64,000 nt of DNA, taken from the NCBI RefSeq assembly GCF_018320785.1, contig NC_054867.1, positions 51,063,355 through 51,127,354 on the forward strand. The letters run 5' to 3'. Position numbers and translations under genes: made by a program. The notes under the pieces were generated by a model, which was not told the DNA's origin, made no database searches, and was given only the letters and a program-made list of their open reading frames with translations. Below, one piece after another: positions 23,442-41,160 of this stretch. Source of the stretch: Cheilinus undulatus. Taxonomy: Eukaryota; Chordata; Actinopteri; Labriformes; Labridae. Every line of letters starts with the position of its first letter. Position 1 is the stretch's first letter.

Positions 23442-24295
23442 TTCCAACATTATTCAATTAACCAATCAATCTTTTATTCCCATAGCACCAATTCGAAGTT
23501 ATTCTAAGACACTCTACAAAGCGGACAGGACCAAACCACACTCTTTGTTGGTTAATAATAAAAAAAGATCCAACTTCAATCCACCATCAATTAGCACTAA
23601 GCAACAAAGTTAAAGTAGCAAAGTTACAGTGGCAAAGATAAACTTCCTTTTATTAGGCAGAAACCTCAAGCAGAACCAAACTAATGTTGAAAAGTCATGA
23701 TTAGATACATTATGTAGATAGTGAAGTGGACAATAATGAATTGTAAATGCAATATAAATTATTTACATTATATAAGAAAACAATACAACTTTATTCTGGG
23801 AACTATAAGCAGCTGAGCAGGGCAGATGGGTTTGGACCAGATGGGGCAGAATGACACAGGATAACTAACAGAAGCTGACCTCTTATTCAGGTGACTTTAG
23901 GGCTTTATCACACTGAACCAGTTAACTGCCACTTCACTTTTGCCAGTAAAATTTTATATATGACTTATAAAATGTGTGGCTATGGAAATATGGGCGTGAG
24001 TTTTATGTTTGTTCCTTCCTAAAGATTATGGCTTCAAATAAAAAAAGTCAGATGACACTACTGATTTGTAATTCCTGATCTTTAGTATTCACCATCAGAT
24101 CAAACCGAGGGACATTTCAGGCACCAAGGGGAGAAAACACTGGGACTACTATGGCACTGAGTTCAAGTCAACCTGCTGCTGATTCCACTTTACAATCAGT
24201 AAATTCGGAGGGCTACTACTCAAAGTGAACATTACCTTACAGGAACTTTCCGGATCTTCTTTTTTAACATCTGTTTTCTGAGCTCCAGTCGAAAA

Positions 24296-25741
24296 ATGTT
24301 TTCTCAATCAGAGCAGGATCTCACCTGTGCCGTCTGTCAGGACATCTTTAAAGATCCTGTTGTTCTGTCATGCAGACACAGCTTCTGTAAGGAATGTCTG
24401 CAGAACTGGTGGGGACAAAAGCAGAGACACGAGTGTCCTCTTTGTAAGAAAGTAGCATGGACAAGTGATCCACCTCATAACTTGGCTTTAAAGAATCTGT
24501 GTGACGCCTTCTTACTGGAGAGAGATCCCCAGGCTTCATCAGGCTTTAAGGATATCTGCAGCCTGCACTTTGAAAGAGTCAAACTCTTCTGTGAAGATGA
24601 TCAGCAGCCAGTGTGCTTGGTCTGTCGAGATTCAAATATGCACAACAACCACAAATTCAGACCAATTGATGAAGCTGCACAGGATCATAGAGAGGAGCTG
24701 CACGGATCTCTGGCACCTTTAACAGAGAAACTGAAGCTCTTTGTCACAGTTAGAGGCCACTATGATCAGACAGCTGATCACATTAAGGTCTGGGCACAAA
24801 ATACAGAGAGCCAGATTAAACAGCAGTTCAAGAAGCTGCGCCAGTTTCTACAAGAGGAAGAGGAGGCCAGGATCTCAGCTCTGAGGGAGGAAGAGGAACG
24901 GAGGAGTCAGAGTATGAATATGAAGATTGAAGTCCTGAACAGAGAGATAGCAGTTCTGACAGACACAGTCAGAGCCACAGAAGAGGAGCTGAGAGCTGAT
25001 GACGTCTCACTCCTGAGGAACTACAAGGCTGCAGCGAAAAGAGTCCAGCAGCGCCCCCTGCTGGATGATCCAGAGCCAATCTCAGGAGCTCTGATTGATA
25101 AAGCCAAACACCTGGGCAACCTGAGCTTCAATATCTGGAATAAGATGAAGGAGATGATCTCCTTCATGCCTTTAATTCTGGATCCAAACTCTGCTCATCC
25201 ACTCCTCCTCCTGTCCAAGGACCTAACCACTGTGAGTTATGGAACGAGACAGAAGCTTCCAGATAATCCAGAAAGGTTTGACTACTATGACTGTGTCCTG
25301 AGCTCAGAGAGCTTTGACTCTGGGACTCACAGCTGGGACGCTGAGGTTATAAATGCTAACCTCTGGGGCATAGGCGTGGTGCAGGAATCTGTTCGAAAAA
25401 AGGGAGAAATACTGAGTGGCTGCTGGGCTTTACGTTACTCAGAGGGAATATATTGTAGATGCTCTCCACCACTCAAAGACAAAGTTCTATTAGTAAAAAT
25501 AAACCCACAGAGGATCAGAGTTTATCTGGACTTTGATGGAGGAAAACTGTCATTCTGGGATGCTGACACTAACTCATTCATACACACCTTCAAAGAAGCT
25601 TTCACCGAGAGACTGTTTCCATACTTTGGCACCCTGAACAGCCTTTCACTGAGGATTTTACCAAAGAAAATCTCAGTAACAGTAGAACAGCCAAAGCTGC
25701 CTTTATTTTCAGGCTTCCTGCTTAGTTTCTACAGGCCTTAG
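24296..25741 (+). CDS. TRIM family E3 ubiquitin ligase (TRIM35/zinc-binding protein A33-like), copy 2
   Basis: A single coding exon encodes 481 residues and starts at ATG 24296. RING ligands are C11, C14, C26, H28, C31, C34, C47 and C50. B-box ligands are C88, H91, C99, D102, C107, C110, H116 and H119; Asp replaces His at the fourth position, a substitution the B-box2 pattern tolerates. The coiled coil contains QIKQQFKKL and REEEERRSQ. PRY-SPRY contains SFDSGTHSWDAEV and LSFWDADTN. It is a tandem paralogue of the gene at 18733. The coiled-coil and linker (RVQQRPLLDDP, AKHLGNL) are nearly identical between the two, whereas SPRY loops differ. Its 5' flank is duplicated at 22500-22890. A cytosolic ubiquitin ligase is expected; target unknown. 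Confidence 0.9.
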   Translation: MFSQSEQDLTCAVCQDIFKDPVVLSCRHSFCKECLQNWWGQKQRHECPLCKKVAWTSDPPHNLALKNLCDAFLLERDPQASSGFKDICSLHFERVKLFCEDDQQPVCLVCRDSNMHNNHKFRPIDEAAQDHREELHGSLAPLTEKLKLFVTVRGHYDQTADHIKVWAQNTESQIKQQFKKLRQFLQEEEEARISALREEEERRSQSMNMKIEVLNREIAVLTDTVRATEEELRADDVSLLRNYKAAAKRVQQRPLLDDPEPISGALIDKAKHLGNLSFNIWNKMKEMISFMPLILDPNSAHPLLLLSKDLTTVSYGTRQKLPDNPERFDYYDCVLSSESFDSGTHSWDAEVINANLWGIGVVQESVRKKGEILSGCWALRYSEGIYCRCSPPLKDKVLLVKINPQRIRVYLDFDGGKLSFWDADTNSFIHTFKEAFTERLFPYFGTLNSLSLRILPKKISVTVEQPKLPLFSGFLLSFYRP

Positions 25742-27099
25742 TTTCACTTTAAAGTAAGGCTGTTGGAACGGATTTCGGGGTTCGAATATAATTCGAATAT
25801 TAAAAACGTAATGAAATTCGAATGCTTAAATCACTATTCGAATGTCTTTTTTATATATATTTTGACGTTTTTAATCGTTCTCAAGTCTCTTCCCTTTTTC
25901 CTTAGCTTGTACTTCACCCATATGTGTATAGAAACCAAATGTTTCGTCATCCTCCTTCCTGCCCGATGACGCCCTCAGGTGGGCGTACTCGCCATTACAC
26001 ACCTTTCTTCAGCCTCAAATTTTAGCCCAAACATGCCTAAAACTTCTGCACAGTACTTTATTAGCTTAAAAATCTAAATACAGGAAAAATTCAATTTACA
26101 GATGATATATCGGTCATACATATCTTCAATTCACGTTATATCTTGATTTTGAGTGTTGGAAAAATATATCAGGTACTGGTGGGTGCCTCAGGTGCCACAA
26201 ATTTAATAAGACCCACCGGGAGCCCTGAACATTTTGAATCAAGCCCCAAATGTAAAACAACAATCTAGTCCAGTCTATCAGTCTAAAACACAAGTCTGAC
26301 AGCTAAAATGCTGACTACGTAGCTATACTGAATATGGTATAAAAATCTGTTTAGAAATTATTTTATTGCAATGAAAACACAATTAGTCCATTAGAATCAA
26401 TCTACAGTCAGCCCTGCATCTTTCACTATGGTAAAACCTGTAGCCTTCTTAAAATGACTGGCTGAGCTATTATACTGGCAGCTGTTAAACATGCATGAGA
26501 CTGATTATTTTGAATTGATGATTTATTTAATAAGCTAACTTGGCTCTGTAACTTACATTGCACTGTAAGTAGCAAAATGTTCTTAAAATAAGCAAGCTTA
26601 GCTGTTTAAATGACATTTTAAAAATTCATATTATAAACTGAGCTGGCTAGGCTGTTTTATTTACATCAGTCTTACCCAAACTTCAGTGTGCTGGAACTGA
26701 ATTTCAGACTTGAACCTCTTCAGGGTTCCACCGAAAAACTTCTACAACCTTAGTATGAGACACCAATATTTATCTTATATTTATTATACTATTGTTTCAT
26801 TAACAAGGCTCAGCTTTCAGATTCATTAATATTACTCGGAAAGCGTTTGTGGGACCACAAAAGAAAATTAAAGAGCCACTGCCAGTTCTTTTGTTTTAAT
26901 CAGGAATCGTATAAGTTGCTTACATATTCTTTTTTAATAATCATCTCTGTAAATGTACTTTGAAGCCCAGCAAACTCTAAGTAGCATTAATAAATGTCTC
27001 CAAACACACTGGTAAATTCTTAAAATCAGGATAGGCATAGCAGAATTTTTGAATGACCAAAAAGCAACATGAATTAAAAATTCTGTTTTGTTACTTCTC

Positions 27100-27102
<3 letters not shown>

Positions 27103-27141
<39 letters not shown>
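27103..27141 (+). repeat. (GATA)n microsatellite with LINE-like 3' tail
   Basis: About nine to ten GATA units are followed by TTATTAATCCTGAGGGAAAT. This layout is common at the 3' end of fish non-LTR retroelements, so the microsatellite may be such a tail. Confidence 0.8.
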
Positions 27142-29168
27142 TATTAATCCTGAGGGAAATTCAAGGTATCAAAGGTATCTGGGTTTTCTGAGAATTAAAT
27201 ATAAGTGTAACAAGTATTTTATATATACATTCTTTATTTCTGTGATTAATAACTATTGTAAATGACCCCTAAGCATTGACCTGCATTAAACTTGGTATTT
27301 CCTCAAGAGCTTAATTTGCTATCATACTTCCTTTTAACTGCAGATTAAAAACGAGCTTACATATAGCTGATTACATTAGTTATTTTAAGTACATGAAATG
27401 TTACTAATACAGACATGCTAGATTGTTTACTCACATTTAACTAATTACTTATGAAATTACCTCAGTTAGATGTTGCTTACATTATTCTAAACAGTTCTTA
27501 TAATGAGGAAAATCAACTAGCTGAGCTGTTATTTTAACACGTTCATTTTCCAAACAATTTTCTCTAAATTTGCTAGCTTAAGTGGTAAACTTGTATTTAA
27601 CTGACATGAGCTAAATTAGCTGTTATTCTTGAATTAAGCTTCTTTAAAAAGAGCTAGTTGAGCTGTACTTTCACTAAACTGAGCATTTCACAGAATAAGC
27701 TTTAAAAGCAGTTTAACTAAGATTAAATGGAAACATATTTTAAAATAAGCCCCGCCCTCATTTAGCAATGAACATTTATTCCCATGAGCTAGCTTAAAAG
27801 TTTTACTCACTTTACTGAAAGTCTCCTGAGACCGACTTATTCAACATTGTCACGGTGAAGTTGACTCTTTCGCATTCGTCTTCTTTAGAACCCCTCAGTG
27901 TAGTTTTTCCTTCAAGTTCCATCTTCGTTTTTATGTTTTTTTCCCTCATAAAATATAATTTTCGCTTCTCTTGACCTCTGTTCCCCCTCGGCTTCCTGAG
28001 TAGCAACCGACCGTTGGTAAATTAACCGGACTTCTTTCCGCGGATTGATATGATTACAGTCGGTCCTCGGTGATGAGGGCGTCTGATGACTGTTCCTCAT
28101 CCAGCAACGATGATCTTTCGAGGAACAGCAAATCGTTGTTATGCTTAACCCTGGCCAACTACGATTAAGGACTAAACACAGCAATAAAGGCTTGGAAGGT
28201 CAGTTTTAAGAATGTTTTGCAACAATAATACATTAATCTATGAAAAAGTATTTTTACAAAATATCAGGAAACAATATAAAAGCCTCTGTCACCATAGGTA
28301 TGGAGTCTGGTGGTTGGAATAGTGAGGAGGCCAGTGTCTGAGGACCAGAGGCTCCAGGTCAGTATGTATGGGTGTGAAAGGCCAGAAAGGTACGGAGGGG
28401 CAAGGGATTTATAAGTATAAAGTGTAGGATTTTGTATTTGATTTGGAACTTAACTGGGAGCCAGTGGATGTGGATGAGGGTGGGAGGGAGTGCTACCAGA
28501 GCCTAGTGTGTGTGAAAGCCCTGGCAGCTGAGTCTTAGATGGCTTGGAGCCTGTTTAGGGCTTTTTGGGTACCCCAGACAGGACTCAGTAATACAGTAAT
28601 CCAGGTGATGAGGTGATAAACGCATGGATGAGGGTTTCCACCAAGAGTCTGTAAGTTATGGTCTGTGTCTGGAGATGTTTTTTTTTTTTGTTTTAGTCAA
28701 AGATTTCATGTGGGACTGGATGGAGAGAATGGAGTCCAGGATGACACCCGGGTTTCTGACCTTGGAGGATGGCAGTTGGGACTACAGTCCACATTCAGCA
28801 CAAGGTCTCCAACCTTCCTGGGCAGTGCTTTGGAGGCGACAACCATGAGCTGTTTTGTTGCTGTTCAGTTTGAGTTTGTTGGTTGACATCCAGGTTTTGA
28901 TTTATTGCAGACAGTTGACCAGTGAGTGGTAGGGTTGCTGAGTGGATGCTGTGGTGTGTAGATAAAACTGTGTGCCATTGGCGTAGGAATGAAAGCTGAG
29001 ACTGTGTTTGAGGATGATGTGACCAAGAGGGAGCATGTAAATGATAAAAAGATGTGGACCAAGGAAAGAGTGTTAAGGCACGCTATCATTTACAGGGGTT
29101 GAGGGAGATGATCATAAACTGTTCGCTGTCATAAAGCTCAAGTGGTTAGCTAAAATGCTTACAATGTA

Positions 29169-29205
29169 AAAAAAAAAAAAAAAAAAAAAAAGAAAGAAAG
29201 AAAAA
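29169..29205 (+). repeat. Poly(A)/(AAAG)n tract
   Basis: About 22 A are followed by AAAGAAAGAAAG. Confidence 0.9.
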
Positions 29206-30668
29206 CAAGACACGAGATGATGTGGTCAGTAGATTATATTATTCTCTTTTAAAAAAGACTTCATTACAAGAATTCACTTCATTCAGATAGCCAGAACATG
29301 TTCAGAGTCCTAAATACTGTTCATCACTTACTGCATAACAACATGGAGTCGGTCTATTCAACAGTACAAACAGCGAATTTCATCTGCTGCTTGTATTGTC
29401 CTGGTCAGTAACAAGTCAAATGTTGAAGATGCATCCTTGGCTAAACTAAAGAGATGAATAAACAATGGATGGTTATTGTGACAGGCTTCAGAAGCCCTAA
29501 ACTGCAGAAGTTTTCACATTTTTAATGCATCAGGCAGATATTAATGTACTACTCTGCAGAAGCTTAATACACAACCCTCCCTTCAGTGTTCTTTTAGATG
29601 CTCCTTCCTAAATTCATGCATGTAAATTTGGAAGGGAAATGACCTTGTAACAAGAAAAATTATGCATCATTGAGCATATGATGTCTCAGACCAGCAAAAG
29701 AAGAGTATGGAACAATTAGGAACCCCTCAGCTGATGTCTGAGAAAGATTTAACCTCTAGGGGCTGAAGCTGTCAAACTTGGCAAAACTTTGATAAATTTC
29801 AGTATTTTAAAACAACACAGTCTAAAATGTTTTAGTGATCAGTAGTGTTGAAAAGTGCCAAAGCTTTATGAAAACAACTCCAGTTGTTCAGTCGTTTCAA
29901 AGCAAACTGCTGGGAAAATTTGCAAGCAAACTTCCGATCAGAGTCAAATGGCACAAACTTTGATGGACTCATTCCTCTCTTGTGCACACCTTATGAAAAA
30001 GATGTAGCCTTTGGAAGCTTTGGATTTTTTCTATATTACTGATCATTAAAAGAACCAAGATTGCATCCTATTAAAACACATGGGATTGAAAAGTATAAAA
30101 AATAAATTTAACAGCTTTAGTTAACAGTTTGGCTTACAACGTGAGATGTCAGAGTAGAGTTGAGGTAGAAAGAGATGTCTGTATCCAGATTTTAATTTGC
30201 ACTGATGTGCAGATTTCTGATTATAGAGTTTCATTCTCGCTAGGTTGTTGATTAATAAATGTTTAGACAATGCATCAACGGGTATTTATATCTGATTCAG
30301 GCATCCAGATACCAAGTGGTAATCCCTAATGCTTTGTGTGGACACAGCTCAATGCACACTGAAAGCAGTTAAATGTCCAATAATTCAGACTTCACTGCTT
30401 AGTAGACAACACAAATGGGAACCAACTAAAGACCACCTAATCAACTGGCATGATCTGCTGTATTCCTAACCTTGCAAAGGATTGGATTGGCCAGCTTCAA
30501 TGCCTGTCATCTGGCAAAGATTCAATCTGTAACATTTGCTCCTGGTCAGAGAATGGCTGGACCACTCAGCGTCATTTGAGGAAAAAGAGGCTGTAGCTCG
30601 TAAACACTGGCTAATGGTGACACAGATGTAGCTTTAGCTGCAGTTGTATCAGAAGTAAACAATACTGG

Positions 30669-30822
30669 CCACCAGTTTAGCTCAGTTGGAAGAGACGGTG
30701 CCAATTTTCAGAGGCTGTAGTCCTTGTCCACTGGTCATGGGATTGGTCTACCCCTGCTCTCTGCTGATATATCCAGTCTCTCTTTAGCTGTCCTGTTGGA
30801 TAAAGGCAAAAAGCCCAAAGAC
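30669..30822 (+). mobile_element. tRNA-derived SINE, type B
   Basis: The head contains TTTAGCTCAGTTGGAAGAG, a near-consensus tRNA A-box, then GGCTGTAGTCCTTGTCCACTGG. It ends GGATAAAGGCAAAAAGCCCA, the same kind of tail as type A SINEs. The body is diverged and the B-box is weak. Confidence 0.65.
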
Positions 30823-30921
30823 GTTTTTGCCCTTCTAACAACCCGCCTTGGCAAGATTTTAATACACCAACTGGCTCCACTGATAGTAAACAATGATAAC
30901 AGCTTACTGTCCTCTTTATCA

Positions 30922-31098
30922 AAGATATTTTTTGGGGCTTTATGCTTTTATTTAGAGAGGAGGACAGTGGATAGAGTTGGAAATAGGGATGTTAGAGTGG
31001 GGGAGAGACATACGGGAAAGAGGCCATAGGCCAGACTTCAACCCAGGCTGCACACATTCATGGGGCCGACCTAACTGCTAGACCACCTGAGCAACGGT
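30922..31098 (-). mobile_element. tRNA-derived SINE, type A, minus orientation
   Basis: On the minus strand it runs from a GCTCAGGTGGTCTAGCAG head, through GGCCTATGGCCTCTTTCCC, to a tail near 30922-30945 reading AAGCCCCAAAAAATATCTT. It starts about 100 bp after the type B SINE that lies in the opposite orientation. Confidence 0.75.
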
Positions 31099-32854
31099 TC
31101 TGCTCTTCCTTAACACTGACAATGGGGTGTTGCTCAGATGGATGTGAATTATATCCCATACACTGGATATGTGAAACAGTCAATCCAGCATGTCAGGTCA
31201 CTGTGTTCCACTAGTAAACAAAAAGAATGGCTCTATTTAGATCTGTTCAGCCTCACTCAGAGTGATGGGAATTGCAGCTCTTTTTAGGGATTGGGATCAT
31301 TTTGGTAATAGGTCAAATTTTTGGCTCCAAAACGGCTCTTCATTTGTTTCTATTTGGCCTTTTTATCTTTTGAACATCACAAATGGAGCAAAAACTCAGA
31401 TTGTCACTGAATATAGTATAAATACAGAGTAGTGACCTCCATGCTACAGTGTGGTCACCTGATATCTGAACGCCCAAACCGGATCATTAATGCAAAATGT
31501 AAACAAAGACTATCATTTTGGAACCGCAATTCAACTGATGCATTTCTTCAGTCTCTGTGCAGGCTTCTTTTTACTTAAATATATCCAAATCTGTTGAGAG
31601 TAACGCTTTGACGGATAAATGTTGTCTCAAAATCTGTATAGACTCTGTTTAAGTATGCAGACATCAGCGTACCATTCATACTTGTTGCAGCTCAAATTAA
31701 ATCCTGTGTTATGACTCAGGCACTATCAGTCCTTGTGTTGTATGAAACACCAGAAGAAGTGCACACAGAACAAAACAGAGGCAATGAGGTGGTATTCACT
31801 AATAACATGATAAAACTCCACTTCCCACCTTTAACTTTGTTCCAGTTAATCATTAAAAATGACAAATTTTTACCACAAGGATGACAGAAGTCAGCAAACT
31901 GGGCTAATCTACATCCCTTTCATTTAAGAAATAGGAGACAAATTTCCCTGGTTTCAACAAACTCCGACTCCAGTGTCTGTTGACGGACTTAAAGACTTTG
32001 TTATAAAAGGCTCGCTACATTTTGTTCACCTTTTGCAGTGAACCGTTTGGCCTTAAGGTGCACAGTTTTCATGATCAAAACAAAGAAAACCTTTAAGGTC
32101 ACCAAGGCAAGATGACATACTCAACACATCCTCTGGTTAAAGCCACACTGATTATTACTTCAGACAAAAAAAGGATATTGTACATTCATCAGATCGACAC
32201 AACCATGACTGAGAATGTTACTCTGATTCTGCAGAAAACACTAACTTGCATTAACATTCAATAAACCAGCTTCATGCATGATGTTTAAAGCTCTTCCTGT
32301 AATCCCTGGAGGTCAAAAATACATCTATGAATGCAGCTTTACCTACAACCAACACTGATTCTGTTTAATAAGTCAGTTCAGAGTCTTCACTGAGGTTCCA
32401 GTCTCTAAAATATGTTCAATGTGAATTCACTTGACCCTGTGCAACCGTCCATGAGCTGTAAATGCATAGTGACTTTGACACTTTGCTCTTTAATCACACT
32501 CCACCATAAATACACCTCACATAAGTCCCTCCACCTTCTGACAGACAACCAGCCCAGGTATATCAGCCCCCTCCCTCTCTGATTTTTTATCAAAGCATTT
32601 TTCACACAGGACGTTTACAGTCCGCCACATTCAGGACATTAACGTTTGATGTTTTGCTTATTGATGGAAGATGCAGCCAAGCAGGGCTAAAACGAGTCCA
32701 AATTAACATTAAAAAGGAAAATTAACTCTCCTCTTCCTTTTTTCTGCACTTCACCCATCTGTGTGTCCCTCTTTCTCCGCCTGGCACAGTTTGGGTGTTA
32801 ATTGAGTTTGTATAAAAAGAAGGCGCTGGGTTTTTTTCCTCCTCCACCTCCATC
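31099..32854. other. Intergenic DNA downstream of gmppb, including its probable 3'UTR
   Basis: No coding exon was recognised. The gmppb 3'UTR must begin at 32854 and run leftward. No convincing AATAAA (minus strand) was found in the first 200 bases, so its end is not placed. Confidence 0.5.
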
Positions 32855-38271
<5,417 letters not shown>

Positions 38272-38337
38272 GTCTTCTGCTGTTAGAGTCCGTTACAGGG
38301 GTGACAACGGATCATCAAAGACAAGACAACAACCAAC
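38272..38337 (-). promoter_or_regulatory. gmppb: Putative gmppb 5'UTR segment preceded by a splice acceptor
   Basis: On the minus strand the sequence before the start codon is preceded by CTCCTCTCTCCCCTCAG, a strong acceptor, ending at 38338. That suggests a non-coding upstream exon. In-frame TAA at 38293 blocks extension of the protein. Confidence 0.35.
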
Positions 38338-38967
38338 CTGAGGGGAGAGAGGAGTCACAGTGAGTGAAGAAGGGGGCAGCAACAACAACACATCCAATAC
38401 GGATGTGACCGGTTCAAAAGCAGCTTGGATTTCACTTTCAATCTCCGGTGCTGGGGCTGATGAAGACACAAATTTCAAATTCTCTTTACAGAAGTCCAAC
38501 ATAATATCTCCAGAGAAGTAAAAGTTCATGATAACCTGCTAGAGTTGTCATGATACCAGATTTATTTAGATTATTTTCTTCTATTTAAGGCTGTATTTGA
38601 AAGAATAGCTGAAAAGATAGAGGAAATGCAACCAGTGCATTTAGGGCTGTAGCCTCTAACGTGGGAGCCAGACTGCCAGGTTTTAAACATCAATATCCAT
38701 TCATCTACTCATTCGTCCATTATCTATACCACTTCAGAGCTTTCCAGGACTGGAGGTGATCCCACTGGTCACTGAGCTAGACATGGGCTGACAATTTTCT
38801 TTCTGTGCATCTCAGGCATAAACATGCACACAGCGTTATACATCACTAAACATATTTTTTAGGGACATTCCTCTCAGCAGGAAGAATCTTAAAAGCTTAG
38901 CCTAATTTACAGTGTTTTTGTGTAGATGAGGAAAAAGAGTAACAGGCCTGTAATGTCACACTGTGCT

Positions 38968-39015
38968 CGAGTTAATAACAACAGAAAGGAATTCAGGTCC
39001 ATCTGGGGTCCCTTG
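38968..39015 (+). mobile_element. L1/Tx1-like LINE C-terminal scrap 1
   Basis: Translation in one frame gives NRKEFRSIWGPL-like sequence. It is nearly identical in DNA to the segment at 39718-39760. Confidence 0.5.
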
Positions 39016-39649
39016 TTCCTCCTCCTCCACTGGTTTGCAACCAGTTTGCAAAGGGCAGACAAAGACAAACTTGTGCTGGTGTCCAATTAGAAAGATCAGC
39101 AGAATGAATAAATGCAGCACAGTTCTTCACCCTTCAAGGTGAAGCATTAAGTTTGTAGAGATTTGAGCAGAACAATATCAATGCTGGCAAAAATAAGTCT
39201 TGCACAATGTTTCACGATTAACCATTCAAAGCTGGTGGACCGGCCAGATTCCATGTCTGTCTTCATTGTGGATCCATCTTGCAAATCTTCAATCTGATAC
39301 ACCTGTTCCTGTCAGATAATGACCAGATCAGTCTGTGTCATTTGAGGAGAATGAGGCAGTAGCTACGTGTCGTTTGGTTGAAGCAACTGCAAGCCTGTAA
39401 ACAATAGCGGCCAGTAAAGAGAGACGGACTGTTGCCTGTCAGGCTCACCTTCCACAGCTTTTTCCCAGGATGGCACATGTCTAGTATGTCATATGTTTGT
39501 TGCTCTGATTGTCCCGTGATAAAGGTAACAGACAAATGTTTTCAGACCAGCTATTCTCAGAGGGTTTTTGTCTGTCTAAAGATGTGTTCTTGAGTGAAAC
39601 TGAGTTTTATAACAGGGAGCAGGATTGTTCTGAAGCAATGGAAGTCAAG

Positions 39650-39800
39650 AGATAAAATCACCTTTGAGGAATGGAGGGATGGGTAAGGGTTGCTTCCTTT
39701 GAGCAGCTAATATACAGAGTTAATAACAATAGAAAGGAATTCAGGTCTATCTGGGGTCCTTTATGGAACCACTTTGTAGGGATGGTCGTGAACACATTCG
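39650..39800 (+). mobile_element. L1/Tx1-like LINE C-terminal fragment 2
   Basis: An open stretch reads MEGWVRVASFEQLIYRVNN, then RKEFRSIWGPLWNHF. This is the C-terminal end of L1/Tx1-type ORF2 (WKExMVRVASFEQ...NNRxKEF..IWGPFW). Only the last about 45 codons remain. Confidence 0.65.
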
Positions 39801-39829
39801 ATGCTAGCTACTTTTGTCCACTTCTTCAT

Positions 39830-40301
39830 ATGGCTGGGCAATTGATTGAAAATTAGATTAAATCCCAAAATGGCCTGTTGCAATTTTAAAATCACAGACG
39901 GTGCAATATTTCTTTCACCTGAAATGTATGTCAAAATACCAGTTTATTAATTAATCTATTTATTTTTTTGCTGCAGAGATTTTATGCATTACATAATTAT
40001 GTAATCACTCAAGTGCCTTTTTAATAATGGTCTATGAAAACTCCTACTTTCTTAATTTTTTTCCTTCATTTCAGTTTGCATTACAAATCCAAATCATCAC
40101 AATTGAGTATTTTTTCAAAATTGTTCAGTCCTTGTTTAGTCTAATATTGTGTTGGTTGTAATATAGAATGATTTATTGCTTGTGTTTGGAAAACACATAA
40201 GATGGGGAACTTCAGGAATAACCACATTTCAAATCGCAATTGCAATATTGGATTTAAAAAAAATCACAATTAGATTATTTTCCCAAATGGTTCAGCCCTA
40301 C
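39830..40301. mobile_element. hAT-like MITE (AGGGCTGGGCAATT family)
   Basis: It begins ATGGCTGGGCAATTGATTG and ends TGGTTCAGCCCTAC, with inverted AATCACAATTAGATTATTTT-type subterminal sequence. Flanks TTCTTCAT (39822) and TTCTACAT (40302) match at 7 of 8. A left-end relative lies at about 5271. Confidence 0.65.
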
Positions 40302-40945
40302 TTCTACATGCCATGCACTGAAATGTGCTCAGTAGATGATTAAAAGATGGACAAAGGGCTTGAAATTTAACAGTAATGTGCGAAAACCTGCCAAGATGAG
40401 CGTTAATACCATGTTTTGTTTGTTTGTTGGTTTTGTGAACAAATGTACACTATCCTATGGGTGTTTTCTTGCCTAGTTAATGGAGAAAATCTATGTATTA
40501 TGTGAATATGAGGTGTATGACACCTGCTGAAAAACAACAAAAAGCATTGTCACTGAAAAAAGCACTATCTGGTGTATCACATTACCTAATCCCCAAAACT
40601 GTGAAACCATCCACACAGGCTAGAACATGTTGGTAAAAATATCAGACATCATCCTGAGGAGCAGATTATCTAACAGACCCATTTCTAAAGTACTCAGTAA
40701 GGATGCACTGATGCATCAGTTTGACACTGATATGGGCCCTGTTAGCACACATCAGCCACTGGTTAATAACATGGCAGGGACAGATACTAGTGGCTGATGT
40801 TCAACTGCTGACGTGTAGGTCGTCAACTGCTGATTCAAAGGAAGGGATTTGTTACTGCACAGACCAATTCTTCTGTTGGATAAACTGTTGTCACAATGGC
40901 AGAATAATTAGAATAAATCTGTTACTGCTAAAAATCTTTGTTTTT

Positions 40946-41115
40946 GGGGAGCAGGTGGCCTAGTGGTTAAAGGCGCTCCCCATGTACATGGGTGGCTGGG
41001 GTTCGAATCCGGCCTGAGGCCCTTTACCCCATGTCTCTCCCCCACTCTTGACCCTGTTTCCGACTCTATCCACTATCCTCCTCTATCTAATAAAGGCACT
41101 AAAATGCCCAAAAAT

Positions 41116-41147
<32 letters not shown>

Positions 41148-41160
41148 GAAAGAAAAAGAA
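40946..41160 (+). mobile_element. tRNA-derived SINE, type A, intact with perfect target duplication
   Basis: The head is GCAGGTGGCCTAGTGGTTAA, the B-box GGTTCGAATCC, and the tail CCCAAAAATAAATCTT followed by a 35-40 bp A-rich tract. The 15-bp direct repeat AAAATCTTTGTTTTT flanks it at 40931-40945 and 41161-41175. This is the best-preserved copy and a young insertion. Confidence 0.92.

Larger units (their letters stand above)
25742..30668. other. Gene-poor intergenic stretch
   Basis: Near 25760-25845 there are several TTCGAAT words, a hallmark of one fish MITE. Around 26500-27790 AGCT/TTAGCTGAGCTGT words recur in AT-rich DNA. A GATA microsatellite lies at 27103. A CpG-containing patch lies at 27830-28150. 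A block at 28300-29100 with unusual GT-rich composition reads like an old interspersed repeat of unknown class. I recognise no gene. Confidence 0.5.
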
